The notes beneath the pieces were generated by a model. It worked only from the letters and a program-made list of their open reading frames with translations, was not told where the DNA came from and made no database searches. Shown here piece by piece: positions 1 to 8,824 of a DNA stretch of 64,000 nucleotides. Made by a program: the position numbers and the translations under genes. The stretch comes from CBDHFQ01 sp965262565 (GTDB taxonomy: Bacteria; Bacteroidota; Bacteroidia; J057): NCBI GenBank assembly GCA_965262565.1, contig CBDHFQ010000030.1:1-64000 (forward strand). Reading direction: 5' to 3'. Within the stretch, counting starts at the first letter, position 1. Every line of letters starts with the position of its first letter.

Positions 1-78
1 GTCCATTATAAGGATGTTTATAGCTTCGAAAAGCAAGTATTTCTTTCGAAATATTGTACATCTCTCAAGTAAACGCGT

Positions 79-654
79 GTGCAGAGGAAACAACTCACTG
101 AAAACCAATTATTGGAGGAATATTCCTGGATAAAGCAGGCTCAGCAAAATCCGGCGCGTTTTGGACGTATTTACGAACGTTATTATAAGCAAATTTTTCT
201 ATTCGTTTACAAACGAATTGGAGAGGAGGAAGTTACAGCAGATGTTACTGCACAAGTGTTTTTAAAAGCGATGATAAATCTACCGAAATATTCATTTCAG
301 GGAGTTCCTTTCGGAGCATGGTTGTATCGCATTGCCCTGAATGAGGTGAATCAACACTTTCGAAAGCTCAAAGGCCAGAGAACCATTAGCCTAGAATCCG
401 TTCATATGGCCGAAATGGCTGAGGAGGTGGTAAAACAATCAACAGAGGATGTCATCCCTCAGCTACTTATAGCCTTGGAAGAATTATCAGAGCCAGAGTT
501 ACAATTGATAGAGCTGAGATTTTTTGAAAAGCTACCTTATAAAGAGATCGCCGTTATTTTTAATATAACGGAGAACAATGCCAAGGTAAAAGTATATCGG
601 ATCCTAAGTAAGATGCGAAAAATGATGTCTGATAGAATAAATTCGAGCGATTAA
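79..654 (+). CDS. ECF-type RNA polymerase sigma-70 factor
   Basis: A 191-residue sigma factor that would direct RNA polymerase to a specific promoter set. Region 2 lies around residues 25-95, with an RYYKQIF helix and the usual AWLYRIALNEV segment. Region 4 lies around residues 130-180, with the helix-turn-helix LPYKEIAVIFNITENNAKVKVYR. The start is a GTG; the frame is closed by a stop at 70-72, so no earlier start is possible. The next gene codes for a one-pass membrane protein 42 bp downstream, an arrangement typical of a sigma/anti-sigma pair. Family membership is clear; the regulon and signal are unknown. Bases 1-72 are open in the same frame and may be the tail of a preceding gene, which cannot be verified here. 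Confidence 0.9.
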   Translation: MQRKQLTENQLLEEYSWIKQAQQNPARFGRIYERYYKQIFLFVYKRIGEEEVTADVTAQVFLKAMINLPKYSFQGVPFGAWLYRIALNEVNQHFRKLKGQRTISLESVHMAEMAEEVVKQSTEDVIPQLLIALEELSEPELQLIELRFFEKLPYKEIAVIFNITENNAKVKVYRILSKMRKMMSDRINSSD

Positions 655-696
655 ATTTTTTATTGAAAGCCTTACAAACTTAGAAATTGCGGTGGT

Positions 697-1050
697 ATGT
701 CAAAATATAAGATACAAGTAGTAGAGTCCCTTCCTAATGATGAAAAAATCCAGCAATACCAGGATTTTCCACGTCTATATCGACGGTTTCGATATATCAC
801 CAGATTTAATTTTTGGAAAAAACTGTATAAAAATCCATTATCCTTCGCCAGTGTAGTATTAATAAGCTCCATTGCTTATTTAGTTTTCCAGGCTGATGTG
901 GAAGAGAATGCTGAAGATAAGACTAATCATTCGCAAGTAGAAGCCCCACACCTACCGGAAAAAGAGAAGACTAGTTTTTCTACATCCCAAGATTCCACTC
1001 AACACCATCGCAATGATTCAATTATTTCTGAACCTCCAAGGGACAAATAA
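697..1050 (+). CDS. small single-pass membrane protein, possible anti-sigma partner
   Basis: A 117-residue protein that I do not recognise as a named family. The first 45 residues are basic and presumably cytoplasmic, one transmembrane helix runs over about residues 47-66 (SFASVVLISSIAYLVF), and the tail is acidic, polar and low in complexity, rich in E, H, S and P. It follows the ECF sigma gene on the same strand with a short gap, so a role in holding or tuning that sigma factor at the membrane is a reasonable inference. No zinc-finger anti-sigma motif (HxxxCxxC) is present, so the assignment rests on position and topology only. Confidence 0.6.
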   Translation: MSKYKIQVVESLPNDEKIQQYQDFPRLYRRFRYITRFNFWKKLYKNPLSFASVVLISSIAYLVFQADVEENAEDKTNHSQVEAPHLPEKEKTSFSTSQDSTQHHRNDSIISEPPRDK

Positions 1051-1064
1051 CTTACACTGAACCT

Positions 1065-1580
1065 ATGACCATACCAGGCTTACAAGAAGTCATTGATCAT
1101 CTCGAGCTGCAGCCTCATCCTGAAGGAGGATTTTTTAAACCTATATATCGTTCAGATGGGGTCATTGCTCGACAGGCGCTTCCCCCTCGATTCACGGGAA
1201 ATAGGGCTTTTAGTACAGGGATTTATTTTTTACTTACTCATACAGGATTTTCCGCCTTTCACCAACTGAAAGCAGATGAAGGATGGCATTTTTATTTGGG
1301 AGATAGTATTGCTATTTATATGATTAGGGAAAATGGAGAATTGGATACTCACATCATGGGAAAGAACCTTTTGCAGGGGGAAGTTTGCCAGGCTTATGTA
1401 CCTGCTGGAAGTTGGTTTGCAGCGAAAATAATAGACCCTCGTCCAGCATCTTATGCCTTAGTGGGCTGTACCGTAGCACCTGGATTTGAATTTGAGGACT
1501 TCACATTGGCACAAAAAAAACAACTGATCGAACTTTTTCCTCAACATCAAACATTAATAGAGGAGTTGACCCGAGATTGA
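1065..1580 (+). CDS. cupin family protein (DUF985)
   Basis: A 171-residue single-domain cupin of the DUF985 (Cupin_5) type. Family hallmarks are visible: the N-terminal LQPHPEGGFFKPIYRS, the central FSTGIYFLL, then FHQLKADEGWHFYLGD, VPAGSWFAA and the C-terminal CTVAPGFEFEDFTLA. Members are small beta-barrel proteins, often soluble; the substrate is generally not established. It starts 14 bp after the preceding membrane-protein gene on the same strand and could be co-transcribed with it. Its last 34 bp overlap the end of the convergent gene on the other strand. The family is well supported; the function is not. Confidence 0.88.
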   Translation: MTIPGLQEVIDHLELQPHPEGGFFKPIYRSDGVIARQALPPRFTGNRAFSTGIYFLLTHTGFSAFHQLKADEGWHFYLGDSIAIYMIRENGELDTHIMGKNLLQGEVCQAYVPAGSWFAAKIIDPRPASYALVGCTVAPGFEFEDFTLAQKKQLIELFPQHQTLIEELTRD

Positions 1581-2299
1581 ATGATTTCCCTTGCTTCTAC
1601 CAAGGAAAAAGATTTTTCCTCTTCTAACATCCCAGTCAGTATTGAATATTGACCTAAACTATAAAATAAAAAATACAGAACCTTTATTTCTGATTGTTGG
1701 AAATATAGTACATCCAGAATCAGCAGACTATTTGCCAATAGCAGGGCCGCTGATCCTGCCATCACCAGCCAGAAACTTTTTTGTGGAACCATTTTCCAAC
1801 GGTTTAAGGCCATCAAGCATACAACCATTAATACGAGTCCAAATATCCCGGCAGGAACAAACCAGTTGCCCAATTCAGAAGAGATAGAGAAGAATAGTAT
1901 TCCTGTATATAAAAGAAATGGAAAAATGAGTCGTGGCTTGTCGGTGAGTATAGGCTGAATGTAGCGCTGATGGTGGGAATGTCTGAACAGTTGAATAAGC
2001 AGCAAAAAGGAAAATAATAATGCAATCATTCCCGGTAGAAATAACCATTTTACTCCGAAAGAAAGTATTCCAAAGCCCACGAGAGATGCACCTAAAAATC
2101 CTATTACATTCGTCCCCAATTTTGTGAGTGGTTTATCGAGCTTTATCATCCCATAAACCAGTAGTACGAGGGTTATCACAAACTGAGAAGTGAATAATTT
2201 CCAACTTAATTGACTAATTATAAAGGGAAAGAAAGATAAATAAATAAGAAGTGCGGCGAAAATGAGGAGAAACCAGTGGGACCAACTTCGACCTTCCAT
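1547..2299 (-). CDS. YhhN-like polytopic membrane protein (possible lysoplasmalogenase)
   Basis: A 250-residue integral membrane protein with about eight hydrophobic helices and almost no soluble part. The layout resembles the YhhN/TMEM86 family, whose characterised members hydrolyse the vinyl-ether bond of lysoplasmalogens. The late helix LLLANSLLILDVLYF and the final GQYSILTGMLEEE fit the usual positions, but the typical S-D pair of YhhN enzymes is not obvious, so enzymatic activity is uncertain. The 3' end overlaps the convergent cupin gene by 34 bp. Confidence 0.6.
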   Translation of the reverse strand: MEGRSWSHWFLLIFAALLIYLSFFPFIISQLSWKLFTSQFVITLVLLVYGMIKLDKPLTKLGTNVIGFLGASLVGFGILSFGVKWLFLPGMIALLFSFLLLIQLFRHSHHQRYIQPILTDKPRLIFPFLLYTGILFFSISSELGNWFVPAGIFGLVLMVVCLMALNRWKMVPQKSFWLVMAGSAALLLANSLLILDVLYFQQSEIKVLYFLFYSLGQYSILTGMLEEEKSFSLVEAREIIQSRVNSSINV

Positions 2300-2373
2300 A
2301 TAGGCTATGATTAATAGTTGTCAGCTATGTGTAAAGTAAATAACTTTTACTTAATATTTAATATACAATTTTT

Positions 2374-3270
2374 TTAAATAGGTTTTGTGAACACCAGCAT
2401 AATTATAAATGCCGTAGAAAGTGCTAAGGACGCAATTTGATTCATCCGCATCGTATATTCATAATTGACCGCATGCAAATTCTCCCTTACCTTATAGATC
2501 CAATAGGTAAAGTAAATAATTACAGGACAGCTACTTATTACAAAAATCAATAGATGGTTCCACCCATCATTCGACAGATATAGTGCTGCGAGGACTCCAC
2601 TTCCCAATACCAGGGCGATTCCTGAAAAAATAAATGTTCCCCAAACCCCTAACATGATACTCAGAGTAATATCTCCTCGAGATTTATCTTCTTCATGTTG
2701 GTAAATTTGAGTGAGTGGATAAGATCCTGCCAGCAGCACCGTACTTACAGCCGCCAGTAACAGATTTTTGTGGGCCAGCATCTCTTGAATGGGCATGTGC
2801 ATACCTATTTGAACTGAAAGGTAGGTAAAAGCGCCTTGAAAAAAGGTAACTACGATAGCACTGGTGATAGGAAACCGTTTTAAGCGAATACGGTCGTAAC
2901 TATATGCTTTAGAGACCAACACATATAGACCTATCATCGCAGCAAAAAGTGGATGTAGTAGGTATGATAAGCCAATAGCTACCATATCAAATAAGACGAC
3001 CAGATAAAAAAGATATGGATTTACGGGTGGAGGGTGCTTTAATCCGCCTATACTTCCTTCATCCTTATCGAAGTAGGAGTTATAGCCATTACTTGCGGGA
3101 TATACGAAAAGGTGTAAAATGATAAAAATGGCTGCTGCCCTTGTTGCATCTGGTGAAGGAACCTGAGTTAATGAGAACCAAAAAACGGGCATCAAATACA
3201 CAGAGAATGGGATTCTCATAAGAATAATCGCGGCCCAAATTTTCGATTTTGTATGTGATTTCCCTGACAA
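2374..3270 (-). CDS. UbiA-family prenyltransferase
   Basis: A 298-residue membrane protein of the UbiA superfamily, which transfers a polyprenyl group to an aromatic or other acceptor. The two Asp-rich motifs that bind Mg-diphosphate are visible: NGYNSYFDKDEGSIGG near residue 62 (NxxxD form) and QIYQHEEDKSRGD near residue 190. About eight or nine transmembrane helices surround them. The start is a TTG; the next in-frame Met (residue 18) is possible but would trim the N-terminus, and an upstream stop prevents extension. It is divergent from a type III polyketide synthase across a gap of about 90 bp. The pair could make and prenylate a phenolic lipid or quinone-like compound; this is inferred from context, and the substrate is unknown. 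Confidence 0.85.
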   Translation of the reverse strand: MSGKSHTKSKIWAAIILMRIPFSVYLMPVFWFSLTQVPSPDATRAAAIFIILHLFVYPASNGYNSYFDKDEGSIGGLKHPPPVNPYLFYLVVLFDMVAIGLSYLLHPLFAAMIGLYVLVSKAYSYDRIRLKRFPITSAIVVTFFQGAFTYLSVQIGMHMPIQEMLAHKNLLLAAVSTVLLAGSYPLTQIYQHEEDKSRGDITLSIMLGVWGTFIFSGIALVLGSGVLAALYLSNDGWNHLLIFVISSCPVIIYFTYWIYKVRENLHAVNYEYTMRMNQIASLALSTAFIIMLVFTKPI

Positions 3271-3363
3271 TATAGTAGGTTAGCTTGTTATTAATTAAGA
3301 ATAGTACATCTTACTTGTAAAGTAACAAGCTAGAATGAACATTTCCTACCATCAACCTTGTGT

Positions 3364-4494
3364 ATGAGTTATATTATCTCTCTTGGAACAGCTGTCCCTC
3401 CGTATTCTTACAAACAAGAAGATACCGGACAATTTATGACCCAATTAATGGGGTGGCAGGGGACTAAGGAAGGAAGGTTATTGAGGGCGCTATATAGACG
3501 AACCTGTATTAGCCAACGGCATTTTATTCTTCCTGATTTCCATCTGCATAACAGGGATAGAAGATTGTTTCCCAATTCTGAGGACATGCTTCCTATGCCT
3601 TCCCTTGATGACAGATTGGACATCTATCGAAAGGAAGCCGGACCATTGGTATTGCAAGCTATAGAGAAGTGTAAACAGACCTTAGGATTATTTGAGGGCA
3701 AATCGTTAAATGACGCTTCTTATACCCATCTTATCACTGTCAGTTGTACAGGATTACACGCACCAGGCCTGGAATTCGAATTAGTCAAAAAGATGGGATT
3801 ACGGCCGGATATAACGCGTTATGCAGTGAATTTCATGGGGTGTTATGCAGCTTTTCATGCATTAAAACTGGCAAACACTATTTGTCTGGCGGAACCGGAA
3901 GCTTGTGTATTAATTGCCTCTGTAGAATTGTGCTCGCTTCATTTTCAGAAGGCTACTGATCAGGATACCTTAATGGCTAATGCGCTTTTTGCAGATGGAG
4001 CTGCTTCCGCAATTGTAGTAGGGGAAACATTTGCCCAAAAATATGTTGGTAAAAAACTACATATGGATACGTTCCTTACCAGAATTATGCCTCAGGGAGA
4101 GAAAGATATGAGCTGGAGACCTGCCGCTAAAGGATTTCTCATGACCCTTAGTGCATATATACCACGATTAGTGGAAGAAGGGATTCCGCAATTAGTTAAA
4201 GAAGTATTCAGCAAACTAGGGTTAACCTCAGAAGCGATTCACCATTGGGGAATTCATCCAGGAGGAAGAAAAATTTTAGATGTGTGCCAAAAAGTACTCA
4301 ACTTATCCGAACATGCATTGGAGGCTTCTTATGGAGTATTGGCTTCTTATGGAAATATGTCTGCCCCAACTATCTTGTTTGTGTTGCGGGAAATCTGGGA
4401 ACAACAAATTAAATGGGAAGATAAAGAAAAGATTTTTCTCACTGGATTCGGCCCTGGCTTAACTATGGAAGCTGCTGTATTATCTACCGCCTAA
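3364..4494 (+). CDS. type III polyketide synthase (chalcone/stilbene synthase-like)
   Basis: A 376-residue thiolase-fold enzyme that extends an acyl-CoA starter with malonyl-CoA units. The catalytic triad is intact: Cys160 in NFMGCYAAF, His298 in GIHPGG and Asn331 in SYGNMSAPT. The C-terminal GFGPGLTMEAAVL is the family's closing motif. The ATG at 3364 is preferred over an upstream TTG two codons earlier because it begins the canonical first strand (MSYIISLGTAVPP). The product is probably an alkylpyrone, alkylresorcinol or similar phenolic lipid, judged from bacterial relatives. The methyltransferase and oxidoreductase that often accompany such genes are not adjacent; the neighbours are a divergent UbiA gene and the convergent aceK. 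Confidence 0.92.
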   Translation: MSYIISLGTAVPPYSYKQEDTGQFMTQLMGWQGTKEGRLLRALYRRTCISQRHFILPDFHLHNRDRRLFPNSEDMLPMPSLDDRLDIYRKEAGPLVLQAIEKCKQTLGLFEGKSLNDASYTHLITVSCTGLHAPGLEFELVKKMGLRPDITRYAVNFMGCYAAFHALKLANTICLAEPEACVLIASVELCSLHFQKATDQDTLMANALFADGAASAIVVGETFAQKYVGKKLHMDTFLTRIMPQGEKDMSWRPAAKGFLMTLSAYIPRLVEEGIPQLVKEVFSKLGLTSEAIHHWGIHPGGRKILDVCQKVLNLSEHALEASYGVLASYGNMSAPTILFVLREIWEQQIKWEDKEKIFLTGFGPGLTMEAAVLSTA

Positions 4495-4505
4495 GAAGTA
4501 CTGGT

Positions 4506-6245
4506 TTATGTGGTAACAGAAGGTCTGAATCGCTTTTTCTTTCTATAGGGGTATACATCCACAATTTCTCCTCTTCGTTGTTTCTTTTGCATTTCAATCC
4601 AGAATCTGGGCTCGAAAATTTCTCCGTGAATTCGGAAAAAAACCTCCCTGATATCTTCACGGCCTATGAGAAAATGCTTGAACTCTTCTGGAAATACATC
4701 GTTTTCACCTACAGCGAACCACGCCCCGGAACTGTACTGGTCCCCTTCTTCTGGTTCAGGTAATCTTCTAAACCTATAATCAGTTAAAAAACCAATTTCG
4801 TCATAATCATAGAAAATCACTCTATTGTGTCGAGTAACTCCAAAGTTCTTTAGCAACATATCACCTGGAAATATATTTGCAGCAGCTAATTGCTTTATAC
4901 AATTGCCATATTCCCCTATCACTTCTTCAATTTCTTGTTCTTCGGCCTGCTGAAGAAAAATATTCAAGGGAATCATTTTTCTCTCAGTATACAGATGCTT
5001 TATAATTACCTTATTTTCAGTAACTTTAACGATAGAGGTAGCTACTTTTTGTAGTTCTTCCAATAGCTCTGGAGTAAAGCGATCCTTTGGTAATTCGAAA
5101 TTCTCAAATTCGTGCGTATCAGCCATCCTTCCAACTCTATCATGGAGTTTTACCAATTGATATTTACTTTTCACATGAGCTTTGCTGGTCGTTTTAGGAG
5201 GGTCAAATTTATCTTTGATCAATTTAAATACAATATTGTAGGAAGGCAGGGTAAATACTGACATTACCATTCCTTTAATGCCAGGAGCAATGATAAATCG
5301 ATCCTCTGATGTATGGAGATGTCTTAAAAAATGCCGGTATAATTCTGTCTTGCCATGTTTATTAAAGCCAATGGATGCATAAAGATCAGCGTAAGGTTTT
5401 AAAGGGATCAATGATTTTAAAAAATGAACCAACTCCGAAGGTATTTCCACTTCTACCATGAAATATGAGCGGGCGAAACTGAAAATAATACTTATATCAT
5501 CAGGGTCCAGGATAATGGTATCAACAAAAATACCATTAGGACCATTTAAGAGTGGAATGGCAAAAGGAACTAACATTATTCCTATATATATACGGCCAAT
5601 AATATAAGCTCCCTTGTTTCTAAAAAAGACGGGCTTTAACACATGCACACAGATATTCCGGTCAGGTACAAACTGGATGCGAATATTCCTGTTAATCGCC
5701 TCGAGAATGTAATTTAAGTCGCGATCAAAATCTTCAAAAGAAGTATGAAATCTGTAGTCCAACAAAATTTGTCTAAAGATTTCTATCGCAGGTTGATCTC
5801 CTGGGTATGTATGAAAAATAGGAGTTGCAGAAGAATATTCTCTATAAGCATGCTCATCTTCTACGAACATCCACTCGGATTCAGCACCTATATGGCCGTA
5901 GACTTTTCTGCAGACAGAATTATAAAAAGTTTCTGCGATTTCATATGTATATCTCTGGCGTGCAAGATCAGAGTACAGATGCTTCGCTGTTCTCCAAAAA
6001 GAAATGTCCTGTTCTCTACCCACCAGATTATTTCGAACTAATTGAGATAAATCTGCTACCTTCTTTTTGTAAAGCCTCAACCTTTCTCGTGTGTCCGCTT
6101 GAATCCCATGCCAATTTCGTTCTTCAAAGTGATTTTTAGCTCTGGCAGTCAACTTATTGAATTCTGCCATATACTCATCAAATCCGCCCATGATGATATG
6201 GACAATTTCCGTAGCGTTAGAAAGCTCTTTTTGGGAATAATGCAT
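4506..6245 (-). CDS. aceK: isocitrate dehydrogenase kinase/phosphatase
   Basis: A 579-residue bifunctional kinase/phosphatase, almost the length of the E. coli enzyme (578). In E. coli it switches isocitrate dehydrogenase off and on, directing flux between the TCA cycle and the glyoxylate bypass. The ATP-binding segment APGIKGMVM and the following VFKLIKDKF, the catalytic-loop region DMLLKNFGVTRHNRVIF and the YDYDEI metal-binding motif are all present, and the C-terminal half matches the family throughout. It stands alone: no aceA, aceB or icd lies nearby. The 3' end comes 11 bp after the stop of the convergent polyketide synthase gene. Confidence 0.93.
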   Translation of the reverse strand: MHYSQKELSNATEIVHIIMGGFDEYMAEFNKLTARAKNHFEERNWHGIQADTRERLRLYKKKVADLSQLVRNNLVGREQDISFWRTAKHLYSDLARQRYTYEIAETFYNSVCRKVYGHIGAESEWMFVEDEHAYREYSSATPIFHTYPGDQPAIEIFRQILLDYRFHTSFEDFDRDLNYILEAINRNIRIQFVPDRNICVHVLKPVFFRNKGAYIIGRIYIGIMLVPFAIPLLNGPNGIFVDTIILDPDDISIIFSFARSYFMVEVEIPSELVHFLKSLIPLKPYADLYASIGFNKHGKTELYRHFLRHLHTSEDRFIIAPGIKGMVMSVFTLPSYNIVFKLIKDKFDPPKTTSKAHVKSKYQLVKLHDRVGRMADTHEFENFELPKDRFTPELLEELQKVATSIVKVTENKVIIKHLYTERKMIPLNIFLQQAEEQEIEEVIGEYGNCIKQLAAANIFPGDMLLKNFGVTRHNRVIFYDYDEIGFLTDYRFRRLPEPEEGDQYSSGAWFAVGENDVFPEEFKHFLIGREDIREVFFRIHGEIFEPRFWIEMQKKQRRGEIVDVYPYRKKKRFRPSVTT

Positions 6246-6403
6246 AAGAAGTAAGCTTATGTCATGTTATTGACAAACTCAACTACAATTCTGGTTTTCT
6301 TTAAGCCTAATAGTAGGGATTTTTGAAAGGATATCCTCTTACTTTTAATTTGAATGTATAATTCTTCCCACAAAAAAGTGAATCTACCTAAATCGACCTA
6401 GTT

Positions 6404-7810
6404 ATGCACATAGTAATTATCGGTAATGGAATTGCGGGAATTACTACCGCCAGATACATAAGAAAATTCAGCGATTACGAAATAACCGTCATTTCCGCCG
6501 AAACGGCTCATTTTTGGTCTAGACCAGCTCTCATGTACATTTACATGGGGCATATGACCTATGATCACACGAAGCCGTACGAGGATTGGTTCTGGGAAAA
6601 GAACAAAATCCATCTGATGCAAAAGTATGTAGAACGCATAAATATAGAAGGAAAGGAAGTGATATGTTTGGACGGAGTAAGTGTAGGGTATGATAAATTA
6701 GTACTAGCTACGGGTTCACAGCCTAACAAATTTGGGTGGCCAGGTCAAGACCTCAAAGCTGTTCAGGGAATGGTGAGTAAGCAGGATTTGGAAGGGATGG
6801 AAAAATATTCTGAAGGCCTGGAACATGCTGTAGTAGTTGGTGGCGGCTTAATTGGATTGGAGATGGCAGAAATGTTTCATACCCGTCATATTCCTGTGAC
6901 TATGCTCGTAAGGGAACAAAGTTACTGGAGTGGAGCGATGTTACCAGAGGAATCCCAAATGATTACAGAAGAAATTCAAGCAACTCATGGCATTAACCTA
7001 AAACTTAACACAAACTTAAAAGAAATATTGCCAGATGAGCAAGGACGAGCCAGAGCTGTAGTAACCAAGGAAACTGAAGAGGAAATTCCATGCCAATTTG
7101 TAGGTCTGACAGCTGGAGTTCATCCAAACTTAGACTTGGTGAAAGATACTCCTATTGAACATAACAGAGGAATACTTGTGGATAACTACCTGCAAACCAG
7201 TATCCCCGATATTTATGCTTGTGGAGATTGTGCTGAATTGAGAACGCCTGCCGTGGATCGTAGATCAGTAGAGGCCATATGGTATACTGGGAAAATTATG
7301 GGACCTATATTGGCCAAAACCCTTACTGGAACCCCTACTGAATATAAACAGGTAACTTATTTCAATTCTGCTAAATTCATTAATATGGAGTGGCAGACAT
7401 ACGGTACTGTTCTCCCCAAAAAGCGAGAAGGAGAAAAGCACTTGTTTTGGCGCCATCCGGAAGAACGAAAATCTATAAGATTGATATATAGTGAGGATGA
7501 TGGAAGAATTATTGGATTTAACCTAATGGGAATAAGATATAGGCAAAGTGTATGTACGCATTGGATAGAACATCGGACTCATATTGAAGAAGTTCTCGAA
7601 AATCTTGGAGCAGCCAATTTTGATCCCGAGTTTTTCAAAGAATATGAAGCGGATATACTGGCTTCATATAATGATCAACATCCCGGAGCAAAACTTAAGT
7701 TGAAACGCAAGAGAGGATGGAAAAGCGTATTAGCCATTTTAGGTAAATCATACAAAGGTGGAAATGGCTCTATTTCTGGTAATGGAGTTTCTGTTCAACA
7801 TGTGTCTTAA
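6404..7810 (+). CDS. FAD-dependent pyridine nucleotide-disulphide-type oxidoreductase
   Basis: A 468-residue flavoprotein with two Rossmann folds. The FAD-binding GNGIAGITTARYI is at the N-terminus, a second dinucleotide-binding GGGLIGLEMAEMF lies near residue 147, and the late FAD motif IYACGDCAEL lies near residue 268. No CxxxxC redox disulphide is seen, so it resembles ferredoxin, rubredoxin or nitrite reductase-type reductases rather than true disulphide reductases. The roughly 130-residue C-terminal part ends in a basic stretch and a low-complexity tail. It lies 84 bp upstream of the split membrane Fe-S protein, with which it probably forms an electron-transfer unit. Confidence 0.85.
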   Translation: MHIVIIGNGIAGITTARYIRKFSDYEITVISAETAHFWSRPALMYIYMGHMTYDHTKPYEDWFWEKNKIHLMQKYVERINIEGKEVICLDGVSVGYDKLVLATGSQPNKFGWPGQDLKAVQGMVSKQDLEGMEKYSEGLEHAVVVGGGLIGLEMAEMFHTRHIPVTMLVREQSYWSGAMLPEESQMITEEIQATHGINLKLNTNLKEILPDEQGRARAVVTKETEEEIPCQFVGLTAGVHPNLDLVKDTPIEHNRGILVDNYLQTSIPDIYACGDCAELRTPAVDRRSVEAIWYTGKIMGPILAKTLTGTPTEYKQVTYFNSAKFINMEWQTYGTVLPKKREGEKHLFWRHPEERKSIRLIYSEDDGRIIGFNLMGIRYRQSVCTHWIEHRTHIEEVLENLGAANFDPEFFKEYEADILASYNDQHPGAKLKLKRKRGWKSVLAILGKSYKGGNGSISGNGVSVQHVS

Positions 7811-7894
7811 GAACTGTCTTTTACTACACAAAATCACATTTCGTTAAAGAATATCTTATTATCTCATTAAAGTAGTTTTATCAATTCTAGCTTC

Positions 7895-8824
7895 ATGAAA
7901 ATTATCCAAAAGACTGGCCTGTACATTTTCCTGTTTTTTTTAGGCCTATTTATCATCCTACCATTTACCTCTCACTATCGGTTCGATCCACAGGATGTAT
8001 CAAATACTATTGCTAAGGTAAAAGCTCCACATGCATCTTATCTTGAATCTGCACTAAGATCCATCGAAGGGCAAGAAATAGGAGGGAAATTTGCTTTTTT
8101 TCCTAAAATGAATGAAGTCTTTAAGAAGGTCAATGAGCAAATCGCTAAAGATATAGGGGTTGATCAGGGAGTCATCGAACAATTTATCCATGAAGTGAGG
8201 GATACTGAGTCGGACGGAATTGCGATTACGGCAAGTTCTCATGAAAAGGCCGTTGCACAAATGCCTGAAAATATTAGAAAAACTGTATCTGATTATACCA
8301 ACTGGCTCATTGGTCGGACGTATCCAGATGAACAGCAGTATCAGCAACAGGTGAATGATGCTGTCCAAAATGCTATTAGTGGATATGTAGGAAATCAGCA
8401 AATAGCGGGAGAAGATAAAAAAGCTTATCTGGATGTGGTTTCCAGAACCGCTGCTAAAGGAATTTTTTGGAATTATAAATCTCTCTTTTTCTTCTTGATT
8501 TACGGAGTCGGGATGTTGGGAGCACTTATGTATATCATCCCCCAATTTTTTGAAGGAGAACCCGGTATTAAGAATCATAGAATTTTTCACGATACAGTGA
8601 AGAATCGTGGAATTCCTGCCTTTGCTTTGGCTGTCTTTCTAATCTCTTTTTACATATTCCTTTACAAAATCCCTTATTTAATTCAGGAATGGATCGCTCT
8701 TACAGATCCCGCTTCCCAATTATTGAGGGGAGAGAATTCAAGTCAATGGTTTATGTACGGTTTTATGTACACTGTAGCTATTCTGGTGATGGGGGGTGAG
8801 AATGTTTACAAAGTACCGTCATAG
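7895..8824 (+). CDS. membrane Fe-S protein, N-terminal part (frame broken at a run of six G)
   Basis: This 309-residue reading frame holds an N-terminal transmembrane helix (residues 7-24), a periplasmic-looking helical domain of about 170 residues, and three further helices. The last helix (SSQWFMYGFMYTVAILVMG) breaks off at a run of six G (8791-8796), after which the frame yields only a few unrelated residues before a stop. Reading one base over restores VRMFTKYRH and runs straight into the next entry, so this is the front half of a single protein of about 590 residues related to NapH/NosR-type 4Fe-4S proteins. No heme or Fe-S motif is seen in this half. The break may be a sequence error, a real mutation or a phase-variable tract. 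Confidence 0.75.
   Translation: MKIIQKTGLYIFLFFLGLFIILPFTSHYRFDPQDVSNTIAKVKAPHASYLESALRSIEGQEIGGKFAFFPKMNEVFKKVNEQIAKDIGVDQGVIEQFIHEVRDTESDGIAITASSHEKAVAQMPENIRKTVSDYTNWLIGRTYPDEQQYQQQVNDAVQNAISGYVGNQQIAGEDKKAYLDVVSRTAAKGIFWNYKSLFFFLIYGVGMLGALMYIIPQFFEGEPGIKNHRIFHDTVKNRGIPAFALAVFLISFYIFLYKIPYLIQEWIALTDPASQLLRGENSSQWFMYGFMYTVAILVMGGENVYKVPS

Noticed and set aside
1..72. C-terminal end of an upstream gene
   Set aside because: The frame is open up to the stop at 70-72, but 23 codons give no family match, so it is mentioned only with the sigma gene.
672..872. 66-residue frame on the minus strand opposite the small membrane protein gene
   Set aside because: It is a shadow of the plus-strand gene with no start context or family match.
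8054..8590. 178-residue frame opposite the Fe-S protein gene
   Set aside because: The true gene on the plus strand has helices and a known family layout; the reverse frame has neither.
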